Assembly: GCF_009600605.1 (NCBI RefSeq)
Contig: NZ_VWNA01000001.1
Location: 2,404,501-2,468,500, forward strand
Source: Segnochrobactrum spirostomi
GTDB lineage: Bacteria > Pseudomonadota > Alphaproteobacteria > Rhizobiales > Segnochrobactraceae
Reading direction: 5' to 3'
Length of the DNA stretch: 64,000 nt
Shown here: piece by piece, positions 26,304 to 35,302 of the stretch
Layout: every line of letters starts with the position of its first letter
Numbering within the stretch: the stretch's first letter is position 1
Made by a program: the position numbers and the translations under genes
Notes under the pieces: model-generated
Database searches by the model: none
What the model saw: only the letters and a program-made list of their open reading frames with translations
What the model was told of the DNA's origin: nothing

Positions 26304-26319
26304 TTGCACAGCCGTGCAA
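26304..26319. promoter_or_regulatory. Candidate LacI-type operator before the ABC importer operon
   Basis: TTGCAC and GTGCAA form a perfect inverted repeat with a four-base spacer (AGCC), 16 bases in all, the size expected for LacI-family sites. It lies 154 bases upstream of the ATPase start, where the operon promoter should be. The likely binder is the LacI-type protein encoded at the end of the operon. Confidence 0.45.
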
Positions 26320-26420
26320 CGACCCTTTTCTAGAGAGCCTCCGCAACAGATCGATGACACTCCGGCATGGGAGACCGCGCTGCGGGTGAGGTGTGGGTCG
26401 AGGTGGGGACTCGCCCCGCC

Positions 26421-26471
26421 CGGACCCCACCCCGGCCCTTCGCGCCACCCCTCCCCCTGGCAGGGGAGGGG
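26421..26471. repeat. Palindromic intergenic repeat, family B
   Basis: Reads CGGACCCCACCCCGGCCCTT, CGCGCC and CCTCCCCCTGGCAGGGGAGG, the last being a near-perfect stem. Two further copies are at 32826-33029. It occupies part of the 494-base gap between the importer operon and the glycosyltransferase gene. The rest of the gap holds the LacI-type site and no gene that I can see. Confidence 0.75.
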
Positions 26472-26644
26472 TTCGCGCTGTGTTTCCGTCCTGGCTCCGA
26501 AGCCCCGACAAATCGGCCGATCCGACCTCGCCCGTCGCCGGCAAGCGGCGCGATGCCGTCGCGCCGGTTCGACCTCGCTCCCCGCCCGTGCTATCGGAAC
26601 CGCCAGGCGGGCGCGGGCCCGTGACCGAGGCTGGTTCCTGATCA

Positions 26645-27646
26645 ATGCGGATCATCGTCTGCTCGCCGGGGTACAAGAATAAGTTCGCCGGCTTCTATTA
26701 CGCGTTCGACAAGAAGATCCTGAACGGCCTGATCCGCGCCGGCCACAATGTCATCCATTTCCGCGACCGCGAGGAATCGCGCATCGCCCACACCAAAGTC
26801 CTCGCCATCGGCAAGACGCGGGCGAATCTTTCGCTCCTCGAGATCGCCGAGCATTTCCGCCCAGAGATGATCGCGCTGTTCCACGCCGACGTGGTGACGA
26901 ACGAGACGCTGACGAAGCTCCGGACGGCGCATCCGGGCTGCCTCGTCGTCAATGTCGATTGCGACGCGCTGGTCGACGGCCACGTGATGACCCGCATGGT
27001 CGCCCGCGGCCCGGTCTGCGATCTGTCCTTCGTGACGACCGCCGGCCCGGCGCTCGCGGCGTTGCGAGCTAGCGGCGTGCCCGCCCGCTACATCCCCAAT
27101 CCGACCGACGCCTCGATGGAGGACGTCGACGCCTTCGCCGCCGACGAGAAGAACGCCGACCTCGTCTATATGAGCAGCTATGCCCGCAAGGCGGCGCAGT
27201 GGCGCTTTCTCGACGCGGTCGCCGCCGCCGCGCCGGAGCTCGCGATCGTGCGCTACGGCATCGACAAGCAGCGTCTTCTCGGCCGGGCCTATTTCGAGGC
27301 GCTGAAGCGCGCCCGCGCCGCCCTCAATTGGGGCAAGCACAACGACGTGCCGTTCTATTCGTCCGATCGCATCGGCCAATTGTTCGGCGCCGGCGTGTGC
27401 GTGGCGATGCCGCGCGGCAGCGGCTTCCGCCGCTTTCTCGGCGAGGAGGACGCGCTGTTTTTTGACGGGGCCGAAGATCTCGCGGCGCGGCTCCGCCGGG
27501 CCGTCGCCGACGAAAGCTGGCGGGCGATCGGGCGCGCCGGCCAAGCGCGCTACCGTGCCCTCTTCAACGAGCGCCGTGTCGCCGAATTCCTCGTCGCTGC
27601 CGCGACCGGCGACGACGTCGCCGGCTACGAGTGGGCGGATCTCTGA
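26645..27646 (+). CDS. CgeB-like glycosyltransferase
   Basis: A 333-residue protein with two Rossmann-like halves typical of GT-B glycosyltransferases. The start MRIIVCSPGYKNKFAGFYYA and the C-terminal block YSSDRIGQLFGAGVCVAMPR, then GEEDALFFDGAEDLAARLR, match the CgeB group of spore or surface glycosylation proteins. No signal peptide. It stands alone, so the acceptor (cell-surface polysaccharide, lipid or protein) is unknown. Confidence 0.7.
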   Translation: MRIIVCSPGYKNKFAGFYYAFDKKILNGLIRAGHNVIHFRDREESRIAHTKVLAIGKTRANLSLLEIAEHFRPEMIALFHADVVTNETLTKLRTAHPGCLVVNVDCDALVDGHVMTRMVARGPVCDLSFVTTAGPALAALRASGVPARYIPNPTDASMEDVDAFAADEKNADLVYMSSYARKAAQWRFLDAVAAAAPELAIVRYGIDKQRLLGRAYFEALKRARAALNWGKHNDVPFYSSDRIGQLFGAGVCVAMPRGSGFRRFLGEEDALFFDGAEDLAARLRRAVADESWRAIGRAGQARYRALFNERRVAEFLVAAATGDDVAGYEWADL

Positions 27647-27655
27647 GGTCCGCCT

Positions 27656-28810
27656 TCAGATCCGGAACAGATCGACGGGCTCGGGAAAGCCGCGCACCGG
27701 GAAGCGGCCGATCTTTTCGAGCGGTTCGTCGAGCGCGCGCACGATCTCGGCGGTGGCGACCGCGTTCGCCGGCACCGTCTTGGTGAGGTCCTGGATGCGG
27801 CTCGCCAGATTGACGGCCGGGCCGATGACCGTGAAATCGAGCCGGGTCGCGGTGCCGACATTGCCGTAGAGCACGGTGCCGAGGTGGAGCCCGAGGCCGA
27901 ACTTCACCGGCACGGTCTCCGCCCCGATCTCGATCGACAGCGCATCGGCCTGGGCGAGGATCGCCCGGCTCGCCTTGAGCCCGCGCGCGGCCGCGTCGGC
28001 CGTGCCCCGGTGCGCGCCGAAGATGGCGAGCACGCCGTCGCCGACGAATTTCAGGATCTCGCCTTCCGCCGCCGCGACGCCGACCCCGAACAGGTCGAAC
28101 CAGTTGTCGAGGAGGTTGATCACCGCTTCCGGCGAGGCGCGGTTCGAGAGCTCGGTGAAGCCGCGCAGATCGCCGATCAGCACGGCCGCCTCCAGCCGCT
28201 CCGGCACGCCGCGTTCGATCTGGCCGCGATAGATGCGCATGCCCGGCCGCACGCCGACATAGGTCTCGAGCAGATTGAGCGCGATCCGGCGCAACACCGC
28301 GCGCTCGGCGAACGGGCTGATGACCGCCGCCGCCCGGCCGAGCCGAGCGATGTCCTCGTCGGTGAAGCCACCCTCGCGTTGCGTCACGAAGGAGACGGCG
28401 GCGGTGCGGATATCGTCGGCGAAGGGCAAGGGGTGGAGCAGATAATCGGTGCCGCCCCGGGTCGCGAGCTCTTCGAGCGGGGCGAAGCCGGCGCCGCCGG
28501 GGACGAGACGCTGGCGCAGCGGGCGCCCGGTGTCGTCGACGATCCGCATCGGGCTCGCCTGATAAGCGGGGCCGGTGGCGCCCGCCCGGTCGCGCTCGGA
28601 CTGGGTGATCTGGCCGTCTTCCCAGATGATCTGGACGCCGCTGCGGGTCGGATGCAGCGTTTCGAGGTGAAGGCCGAGGCGCCACAGCGGCAGCCCGATC
28701 GTGTTGAGGCCCTCCGCGGCGTGATGGAGGGTGTTCGCAGGATCGGTCTGGGGATCGGCGGCGATCGCGGCGGCGAGACGTTCGGGAAATTCACCGAGAA
28801 GACAGGACAT
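27656..28810 (-). CDS. Adenylate/guanylate cyclase (class III) with N-terminal sensor region
   Basis: A 384-residue cyclase. The C-terminal catalytic domain has the two metal-binding aspartates in LIGDLRGFTELS and FVGDGVLAIFG, and NLASRIQDLTK as the transition-state region. The N-terminal half (about 1-190) is a soluble, probably ligand-sensing region with no membrane helices, of the sort frequent in rhizobial cyclases. The ATG at 28810 has GGAG nearby; a start at 28846 is possible. It converges on the glycosyltransferase gene with nine bases between. Confidence 0.85.
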   Translation of the reverse strand: MSCLLGEFPERLAAAIAADPQTDPANTLHHAAEGLNTIGLPLWRLGLHLETLHPTRSGVQIIWEDGQITQSERDRAGATGPAYQASPMRIVDDTGRPLRQRLVPGGAGFAPLEELATRGGTDYLLHPLPFADDIRTAAVSFVTQREGGFTDEDIARLGRAAAVISPFAERAVLRRIALNLLETYVGVRPGMRIYRGQIERGVPERLEAAVLIGDLRGFTELSNRASPEAVINLLDNWFDLFGVGVAAAEGEILKFVGDGVLAIFGAHRGTADAAARGLKASRAILAQADALSIEIGAETVPVKFGLGLHLGTVLYGNVGTATRLDFTVIGPAVNLASRIQDLTKTVPANAVATAEIVRALDEPLEKIGRFPVRGFPEPVDLFRI

Positions 28811-29010
28811 GGGCGCTCCGGCGCGCCTCCGCGACACCCGGCGCACGAAGCGGAGCGCGGAAGGCGACTGTCTCCTGATAGCATATGGTTTCGCTTGCCC
28901 GCACGCCGGTTTCGGCGGCTCCGGAGGCGCGCCCCCGAGCGCCGCACCTTGCGCGAGAGCGGTGCCGCGGGCGATAAGCGGCCATCGCAGCGCCTCGGGA
29001 GAACGGGATC

Positions 29011-29373
29011 ATGAGCACGGCCGGCGGAGAGACCATCCACGAGGCGGTGCGTACCTTGCGCCTCGTTTCGAGCCTCGCCGTGTCGGATGCCAGACCGAGC
29101 GCGAGCGACAACCTGTTCACCGATGCCGCCGGCGAACTCAGCGTCGGCTTCTGGGTCCACCAGCCCGGCGTCCTCACGGTGAACTACACCGAGGACGAGG
29201 TCTGCGTGATCCTCGAAGGCGAGGTCCGGCTCGTCGCCGCCGACGGTTCGGCGGAGACCTACAAGGCCGGCGACATGTTCTTCATCCCGGCCGGCTTCAA
29301 GGGCACCTGGGAAACCCTCGTCGCGGTGCGCAAACTCTACGTCATCCGCGAGAAGCTCGTCGTCACCCCCTGA
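29011..29373 (+). CDS. Cupin domain protein (DUF861/EutQ-like)
   Basis: A 120-residue single-domain cupin. Barrel strands are visible around GFWVHQPGVLTVNYTEDEVCVILEGEV (about 50-77) and AGDMFFIPAGFKGTWETL (about 90-107). The usual histidine metal ligands of cupin motif 1 are mostly replaced, as in the DUF861 group, so an enzyme role is uncertain. GGGAGAACGGG precedes the start. arfB follows at 25 bases, so they are probably co-transcribed. Confidence 0.8.
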   Translation: MSTAGGETIHEAVRTLRLVSSLAVSDARPSASDNLFTDAAGELSVGFWVHQPGVLTVNYTEDEVCVILEGEVRLVAADGSAETYKAGDMFFIPAGFKGTWETLVAVRKLYVIREKLVVTP

Positions 29374-29398
29374 CCGGGGCCAAGCCGGACGCCACCCG

Positions 29399-29821
29399 AT
29401 GATCCGCGTCACCGAGACCATCGTCCTCGACGACGCCGAGATCGAGGAGAGCTTCGTGCGGGCCTCCGGGCCGGGCGGACAGCACGTCAACACCACCTCG
29501 ACGGCGGTGCAGTTGCGCTTCGATGCGCGACGCTCGCCGTCGCTGCCGAACGACGTGGCGATCCGCCTTCTGCACCTCGCCGGGGCGCGGGCGACCGACG
29601 ACGGCGTGATCGTCCTGATCGCCCAATCCCACCGCAGCCAGAAGCGCAACCGCGAGGAGGCGCTGGAACGCCTCGTCGCGATGATCCGCGAGGCCGCCGC
29701 GCCGCCCAAGAAGCGGCGGGCGACGAAGCCGACCCTCGGCTCCAAGCTCCGCCGGCTGGAGGCGAAGAAGAGCCGCGCCGGCGTCAAGTCGCTGCGGCGC
29801 GACCGGCCGGGGATGGACTAG
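29399..29821 (+). CDS. arfB: Alternative ribosome-rescue peptidyl-tRNA hydrolase ArfB
   Basis: A 140-residue ribosome rescue factor that releases the nascent chain from stalled ribosomes. The catalytic GGQ (26-28) lies in RASGPGGQHVNTTSTAVQL. A long basic C-terminal tail (about 100-137, rich in Lys and Arg: KKRRATKPTLGSKLRRLEAK) is the part that enters the empty mRNA channel. Length and layout match E. coli YaeJ. The stop at 29821 is ten bases from the converging ammonia-lyase-like gene. Confidence 0.93.
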   Translation: MIRVTETIVLDDAEIEESFVRASGPGGQHVNTTSTAVQLRFDARRSPSLPNDVAIRLLHLAGARATDDGVIVLIAQSHRSQKRNREEALERLVAMIREAAAPPKKRRATKPTLGSKLRRLEAKKSRAGVKSLRRDRPGMD

Positions 29822-29831
29822 GGGCGCGCCT

Positions 29832-31319
29832 TCAGCCCTGCGGCGCGAGAGTGCCGCGGATCAGCGCGGCGGCGCGGGCGAGGTCGTCCGACAGGGGCCT
29901 GTCGTCGCGATAGGGACCGATCTCGGCACGCACCCGCTCGTAGACGCTCTCGGTGCCACGGGCGCCGCCGAAGCCGGCGATCTCGCTCGCCTGGGCGGCG
30001 GCGAGGAGTTCGATCGCCAGGATCTGCTCCGCATTGTCGAGGATCGTGAGCGCCTTGAGCGCCGCCGGCGTCGAATGGACGAGATGGTCCTCCTGGAGTG
30101 CGGAGGTGACGCCGGCATCGAGGCTCGCCGGGGCCGCGAGGCGGCGGTTCTCGCCGACGAGGGCGAGGGCGGCATATTGCGCGATCATAAAGCCCGACGA
30201 GGCGCCGCCGTCCTCGGCGAGGAAGGCGGGCAGGCCGCTGACGAGCGGGTTCACCAATCGGTCGAGCCGGCGCTCGGACATCGCCGCGATCTCGGCGACC
30301 GCGACGCCGAGCGAATCGAGGGCGAGCCCGAGTGAGGCGCTGACCGCATGGGCCTCGGAGAACACCTTCGGCTCCTCCGGGGTGCCGGCGACGGCCGGGT
30401 TGTCGGTGACCGAGGCGAGTTCGCGGTCGAGGGTGTTGCCGGTCGTCTCGAACACGTCGCGGGCGGCACCGTGGACCTGCGGCACGGCGCGCAAGCTCAA
30501 GGCGTCCTGGGTGCGGCGGCCGGCGCTGGCGGCGAGCGCCGGGCTGCCGTCGAGCAGGCGGCGCAGGGCGTCGCCGGTCTCGCGGATGCCGGGCGAGCGC
30601 AACAAAGCGAGGCTTTCCGGGTCGAATGCCGCGATCTGGCCGCCGAGCGCCTCGAAGGTCAGCGCCGCCGTGGCGTCGGCCCAGGCGACGAAGCGCGCGG
30701 CGCGGGCGAGCGCCACCGCCCCGAGGCCGCTGCCGCACGGCGTGCCGTTGACGAGGCTGAGCCCCTCCTTGGCTTCGAGCACCAGGGGGGCGCGGCCGAT
30801 GCGGGCGAGCGCCTCGGCGCCGCTCAGGGTCTCGTCGCCGATCCGCGCCCGGCCCTCGCCGATCAGGACCAGGGCGATATGGGCCATGTGGGTCAGGTAG
30901 CCGACCGAGCCGCGAGCCGGCACTTCGGGCACCACCCCGCCGGCGAGGAGCGCGACGAGCCCCTCCACCACCTCGGGCCGGATGCCGGAATGGCCGTGGG
31001 CATAATTGTTGATCGCCGCCGCCATGATCGCCCGGGTCTCGCGGGCACCGAGCGGCGCGCCGATGCCGCAGGCGTGGCTCATCAGGAGATTGCGCGACAG
31101 GGTACGCTGGTGGGCCGTGTCCACGATGACGTCGCACAAGGCGCCGACGCCGGTATTGACCCCGTAGGCGCGGATGCCCCGCGCCACGATCGCCTCGACG
31201 ATCGCCCGCGCCCCGGCGATGCGGGCTTGCGCCCCCTCGGACAGGGAGAGGGCCGCGCCGTCGGCGACGGCGACGACGTCTTGCCAATAAAGCGGGCGGT
31301 CGAGAACAACGTCGGTCAT
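29832..31319 (-). CDS. Aromatic amino acid ammonia-lyase homologue (HutH-like) lacking the MIO triad
   Basis: A 495-residue member of the histidine/phenylalanine ammonia-lyase fold, with Y52 in YGVNTGVGAL, LSLVNGTPCGSGLG, SVTDNPAV, MSERRLDRL, GGASSGFMIAQYAALAL, LQEDHLVHSTPAALKAL and ILAIELLAAAQ all in family order. The motif that forms the MIO electrophile (GSVGASGDLAPL in normal enzymes) is replaced by GSVGYLTHMAHIALVLIG at 137-154, so Ala-Ser-Gly is absent. The replacement is in frame. Without MIO it should not deaminate histidine in the normal way. It is divergent from an APH-like kinase across a HutC-like operator, and no other hut gene is nearby. Confidence 0.85.
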   Translation of the reverse strand: MTDVVLDRPLYWQDVVAVADGAALSLSEGAQARIAGARAIVEAIVARGIRAYGVNTGVGALCDVIVDTAHQRTLSRNLLMSHACGIGAPLGARETRAIMAAAINNYAHGHSGIRPEVVEGLVALLAGGVVPEVPARGSVGYLTHMAHIALVLIGEGRARIGDETLSGAEALARIGRAPLVLEAKEGLSLVNGTPCGSGLGAVALARAARFVAWADATAALTFEALGGQIAAFDPESLALLRSPGIRETGDALRRLLDGSPALAASAGRRTQDALSLRAVPQVHGAARDVFETTGNTLDRELASVTDNPAVAGTPEEPKVFSEAHAVSASLGLALDSLGVAVAEIAAMSERRLDRLVNPLVSGLPAFLAEDGGASSGFMIAQYAALALVGENRRLAAPASLDAGVTSALQEDHLVHSTPAALKALTILDNAEQILAIELLAAAQASEIAGFGGARGTESVYERVRAEIGPYRDDRPLSDDLARAAALIRGTLAPQG

Positions 31320-31441
31320 GGGAAGGGTCCGTCGGCGGTTGGCGGGGGACGCGCGCTCTGGTCGGCGCGCTTGGGTACGTTCGTCTGCGCTCTTGTCGGC
31401 GATCTCGCCCGCGATCTTGCCGAGATCGCGGCGGCATGCAA

Positions 31442-31465
31442 CTTGTCTACCTTGTCTTAGACAAG
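31442..31465. promoter_or_regulatory. HutC/GntR-like operator between the lyase-like and kinase-like genes
   Basis: CTTGTCT and AGACAAG (31451-31465) form a perfect seven-base inverted repeat around one T, with a third half-site CTTGTCT at 31442-31448. The arms resemble recalled HutC operators (CTTGT... AGACAAG). It lies 37 bases before the kinase-like start at 31502 and 123 bases before the lyase-like start, so one regulator could control both. No GntR gene is in the window nearby. Confidence 0.6.
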
Positions 31466-31501
31466 CTCGACGCCCTCGCCCACCGAAAAGGACGCGCCGC
31501 C

Positions 31502-32806
31502 ATGGCCGACAGCCGCACCGCCGAGATTCGCGCGTTGGTGAAGGCCGGCGACCGGGACGGGGCGACCGGCCGTCTCGCCGCGCTGCTCGCCGATCTTTTC
31601 GGCCTCGCGGCGAGCGACATCGTGCTCAACGACGACCGCTACAGCCTGAACTCGCTCAACGGCTTCTTCTCGGCCGGCGGCGAGCCCTTCTTCTTCAAGT
31701 TCCATCAGGAGGAGGGCGAGGAGGCGATGCGTGGCGAATATTACCGCGTCGATATCCTCGCCAAGGCCGGCCTGCCGATCGACCGGCCCGTTCATGTCTC
31801 GGCCGAGCCCGGCGAGCAGATCCTGATCTATCGCCGCCGCAGCGAGCCGCGCTTCGCCGACGTGCTGCGCGCCCTCGATCTCGCCCCGGATGCGGCGCTC
31901 GCCGCCCGCGCGGTCGCGGCCGAGCGGGCGCTCAACGGGCGGCTCGCCGCGATCGCCGCGCGCACGCTGCATCCGATCGATGCGGCCACCGCCGCGGCCG
32001 AGCCGATCCATCGGCTGTTTCACCAGCGCCTCGTCGACCTGCCGGCCGGCACCTATCCCGGCGGCCGGCTCGTGAGCTTCTATCGCGGCAAGACCTCCTA
32101 TCCCGATAAGACCTTCGCTTTCCCCGGTGTCACGCTCGACTGGGAGACGCTGTCCGCGCTCCGCTTCGTCGTCAACGGGGTCGATTATGCGACGCCGCTC
32201 GGCGCCATGTTCGACGAGGCGGCGACGCGGCTTTCACCCGAGCGGCTCGCCGGCGCCGGCCTCGTCGCCCACGGCGACGCCCACAACGCCAATGTCTGGT
32301 TCCACGACGATCCCGGCGCGCCGTCGCTCTCGCTGTTCGATCCGGCCTTTGCCGGCGAGGACGTCCCGGCGCTCCTCGCCGAGGTCAAGGCGACCTTCCA
32401 CAACGTGCTCGCCCATCCCTTGTGGCTCTACGACCCGGACGTCGCGGCGACGCGGTTCACCGCACGGGCCGAGCGGCGTGGCGACCGGCTCGTCGTCGAG
32501 ACCGATTGGGCGCTGCCGGCACATCGTCAGGCGCTCCTCGACGCCAAGGCCGAGCTCTATTGGCGCCCGCTCTTGCGCGACCTCGCGGCCCGCGGCCTCC
32601 TGCCCGCCGATTGGCGCCGCGTCGTCCGCCTCGCGCTGTTCTGCTGCCCGACCCTGGTGATGAACCTCCGCGCCGGCGCCGACCGCCACAACCCGGTCTC
32701 CTCCGCCATCGGCCTGTCCGTCGCCGTGATGTGCGGCTCCGAGCCGGTCGCCGGCGAGGACGTGGTGACGCGGTTCCTCGCCGCGATCGACCCGGCGCGC
32801 GGCTGA
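31502..32806 (+). CDS. APH-like phosphotransferase of unknown substrate
   Basis: A 434-residue protein with the layout of aminoglycoside-phosphotransferase-like kinases. K66 in EPFFFKFHQEEGE fits the ATP lysine, EYYRVDILAKAGLPI the following helix, HGDAHNANVW (257-266) the catalytic loop with D259, and LFDPAFAG the metal-binding aspartate D280. So the key residues are all present. It shares an operator region with the lyase-like gene, and the two may act in one pathway on an amino acid or amine. AAGGA precedes the ATG at 31502; an in-frame start at 31436 would run through the operator and is rejected. Confidence 0.7.
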   Translation: MADSRTAEIRALVKAGDRDGATGRLAALLADLFGLAASDIVLNDDRYSLNSLNGFFSAGGEPFFFKFHQEEGEEAMRGEYYRVDILAKAGLPIDRPVHVSAEPGEQILIYRRRSEPRFADVLRALDLAPDAALAARAVAAERALNGRLAAIAARTLHPIDAATAAAEPIHRLFHQRLVDLPAGTYPGGRLVSFYRGKTSYPDKTFAFPGVTLDWETLSALRFVVNGVDYATPLGAMFDEAATRLSPERLAGAGLVAHGDAHNANVWFHDDPGAPSLSLFDPAFAGEDVPALLAEVKATFHNVLAHPLWLYDPDVAATRFTARAERRGDRLVVETDWALPAHRQALLDAKAELYWRPLLRDLAARGLLPADWRRVVRLALFCCPTLVMNLRAGADRHNPVSSAIGLSVAVMCGSEPVAGEDVVTRFLAAIDPARG

Positions 32807-32825
32807 GGGGCGCCTCGCGCGCGGC

Positions 32826-33029
32826 GAGGACCCCACCCCGGCGCTTCGCGCCGACCCTCCCCCTGGCAGGGGAGGGTGGGGCGTCGTGTTTGTTGGCAGG
32901 TTAGTGCTCTGAAAAGACTGGAAGAATCAGTTTTCACGGCCTCGCCGCTCGCCGCGACGCCAAACCCTCCCCTGCCAGGGGGAGGGTCGACGGCCGAAGG
33001 CCGGCGGGGTGGGGTCCTCGCCGCGGGCG
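32826..33029. repeat. Palindromic repeats, family B, two inverted copies
   Basis: Copy one (32826-32882) reads GGACCCCACCCCGGCGCTTC, then CCCTCCCCCTGGCAGGGGAG. Copy two (32963-33029) is its reverse complement, ending GGTGGGGTCC. They face each other across about 80 bases of ordinary sequence and account for most of the 334-base gap before uvrC. The family copy at 26421-26471 is single. Confidence 0.8.
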
Positions 33030-33140
33030 AGACGCTTCCCCCCCCCTCCGATTTGCCTCCGGCGGCCGGGTCCCATACATGAAGGGCGATGTCCGCGCCG
33101 CTGGTCGGCGCCGGCGACCCGTTCAGCGCAGTCACAGCCG

Positions 33141-35225
33141 ATGTCCGTTCCGCCCGAGGATTCGTCGACCGAATCCGCCCCCGATCCCGTTCCGACCCCG
33201 GCCGAGAGTCCGGCCGCCGTCGAGCCCGTGCGGGCCGATGGGCCGGAGGCGATGGAGGAGGAGCCGACCGAGCTCGCGTCGGTGGAGCTTCCCGAGGGCG
33301 AGACGCCGCTGAAGCGCGGCGTCGCCGTCATCGCCGACGTGGTGAAGCGGTTGCCGAACGGGCCCGGCGTCTACCGCATGATCGCGGCAAACGGCGACGT
33401 GCTCTATGTCGGCAAGGCGCGCAGCCTCAAGAAGCGCGTCACCTCCTATACGCGGCCGACCGGGCTCTCCTCGCGCATCGTGCGGATGATCCAGGCGACC
33501 TCGGCGATGGAGTTCGTCTCGACCCGCACCGAGACCGAGGCGCTGCTCCTCGAGGCGAACCTCATCAAGCGGCTGCGGCCGCGCTTCAACGTCCTCCTGC
33601 GCGACGACAAGTCGTTCCCCTACATCCTGATCCGGCGCGACCATCCGGCGCCGCCGATCGAGAAGCACCGCGGCGCGCGCACCAAGACCGGGGATTATTT
33701 CGGCCCGTTCGCCTCCGCCGGCGCGGTCGGGCGCACCCTCAACGCGCTCCAGAAGGCCTTCCTCATCCGCTCCTGCACCGACGCCGTCTACGAGACGCGG
33801 ACGCGGCCGTGCCTCCTGCACCAGATCAAGCGCTGCGCGGCCCCCTGCACCGGCGAGATCAGCCTCGAGGATTATGGCGAGCTCGTCCGCGAGGCGCGCG
33901 ACTTCCTCGCCGGCAAGAGCGGGACGGTGAAGGCCGAGCTCGCCCGGGCGATGGAGCATGCCGCCGAAGAGCTCGATTTCGAGCATGCCGCGATCTACCG
34001 CGACCGCATCGCCGCGCTCTCCCACGTCACCTCCCACCAGGGCATCAATCCCCAGAGCGTGGAGGAGGCCGACGTGTTCGCCGCCTATCAGGAGGGCGGG
34101 CACACGGCGATCCAGGTGTTCTTCTTCCGCACCGGCCAGAACTGGGGCAACCGGGCTTATTTCCCGAAGGCCGATCCGAGCCTCGAGGCGGGCGACGTGC
34201 TCGAAAGCTTCCTCGCCCAGTTCTACGACGACAAGCCGGTGCCGCGGCTAGTGCTGTTGTCCCACGCGCTGCCCGAGCAGGAGCTGTTGCAGACCGCGCT
34301 CTCGGAACATGCCGGGCGGAAGATCGAGGTCGCCGTGCCCCAGCGCGGCGAGAAGCGCGATCTCGTCGAGCATGCGCTGACCAACGCCAAGGAGGCGCTC
34401 GGCCGCCGGCTCGCCGAAACCTCGACCCAGGGCCGCCTCGTCGAGGGCCTCGCCGCCGCCTTCGGCCTCGACCGGGCGCCGCGGCGCATCGAGGTCTACG
34501 ACAATTCCCACATCATGGGCACGAGCCCGGTCGGCGCCATGATCGTCGCCGGGCCAGAAGGCTTCGTGAAGAAGGAATATCGCAAGTTCAACATCCGCTC
34601 GACGGAGATCACCCCGGGCGACGATTTCGGCATGATGCGGGAGGTGCTGTCGCGCCGCTTCGGCCGGCTGGTGCGGGAGGCCGGCCCGCGCGCCGGCGGC
34701 GATCCGACCGAGGCCGACGACGACGGCGGCGAGGAGAGCGCGGCGGACGTCTCGGGTGTCGGCCCGTGGCCGGACCTCGTCCTCGTCGACGGCGGTGCCG
34801 GCCAGCTCGCGGCGGCGCGCGCCATTCTCGACGATCTCGGCATCGCGCCGTCCGACCTCGCGGTGGTCGGCGTCGCCAAGGGCGTCGACCGCGATGCCGG
34901 GCGCGAGACGTTCTACATCGAAGGGCGGCAACCCTTCCGCCTGCCGGTGCGCGATCCGGTGCTGTATTTCATCCAGCGGCTCCGCGACGAGGCGCACCGC
35001 TTCGCCATCGGCTCGCACCGGGCGCGGCGATCGCGGGAATTCGTGGCGAACCCGCTCGACGAGATCGCCGGCATCGGCCCGACCCGCAAGCGCGCGCTTC
35101 TCCGCCATTTCGGCACCGCCAAGGCGATCGGCCGCGCCGGCGTCGAGGACCTGATGGCGGTCGAGGGCATCTCCGAGAGCCTCGCCCGCGTCATCTTCGA
35201 TCATTTCCACGACGGCGCCACCTGA
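33141..35225 (+). CDS. uvrC: Excinuclease ABC subunit C
   Basis: Nuclease of nucleotide excision repair; with UvrB it cuts DNA on both sides of a lesion. The 694 residues run in family order. After a low-complexity acidic N-terminal extension of about 55 residues comes the GIY-YIG domain ([22 protein letters not shown]), the UVR motif ([19 protein letters not shown]), the RNase-H-like nuclease core ([20 protein letters not shown] and [15 protein letters not shown]) and a C-terminal helix-hairpin-helix pair ([17 protein letters not shown]). The ATG at 33141 is the first plausible start. A terminator follows the stop. Confidence 0.96.
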   Translation: MSVPPEDSSTESAPDPVPTPAESPAAVEPVRADGPEAMEEEPTELASVELPEGETPLKRGVAVIADVVKRLPNGPGVYRMIAANGDVLYVGKARSLKKRVTSYTRPTGLSSRIVRMIQATSAMEFVSTRTETEALLLEANLIKRLRPRFNVLLRDDKSFPYILIRRDHPAPPIEKHRGARTKTGDYFGPFASAGAVGRTLNALQKAFLIRSCTDAVYETRTRPCLLHQIKRCAAPCTGEISLEDYGELVREARDFLAGKSGTVKAELARAMEHAAEELDFEHAAIYRDRIAALSHVTSHQGINPQSVEEADVFAAYQEGGHTAIQVFFFRTGQNWGNRAYFPKADPSLEAGDVLESFLAQFYDDKPVPRLVLLSHALPEQELLQTALSEHAGRKIEVAVPQRGEKRDLVEHALTNAKEALGRRLAETSTQGRLVEGLAAAFGLDRAPRRIEVYDNSHIMGTSPVGAMIVAGPEGFVKKEYRKFNIRSTEITPGDDFGMMREVLSRRFGRLVREAGPRAGGDPTEADDDGGEESAADVSGVGPWPDLVLVDGGAGQLAAARAILDDLGIAPSDLAVVGVAKGVDRDAGRETFYIEGRQPFRLPVRDPVLYFIQRLRDEAHRFAIGSHRARRSREFVANPLDEIAGIGPTRKRALLRHFGTAKAIGRAGVEDLMAVEGISESLARVIFDHFHDGAT

Positions 35226-35247
35226 AGGGGGGCGTCTCGAACGGACA

Positions 35248-35280
35248 AGCCCCGGCCTTCGCGGGAAGGCCGGGGCTTTC
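35248..35280 (+). terminator. Intrinsic terminator after uvrC
   Basis: A perfect 13-base stem (AGCCCCGGCCTTC / GAAGGCCGGGGCT, loop GCGG) is followed by TTTC and a T-rich stretch. It lies 23 bases past the uvrC stop, between converging genes. The strong stem could also act on the opposite strand, though the T run is weak there. Confidence 0.8.
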
Positions 35281-35302
35281 GTGCTTTCGTATGGGACGGC
35301 GT

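Noticed and set aside
31436-31501. A longer start for the APH-like kinase
   Set aside because: It would place the coding region over the HutC-like operator and has no ribosome site; the ATG at 31502 has AAGGA in front.
32883-32962. Possible small gene between the two inverted family B repeats
   Set aside because: No start with a ribosome site and no frame longer than a few codons; it is the spacer of the repeat pair.
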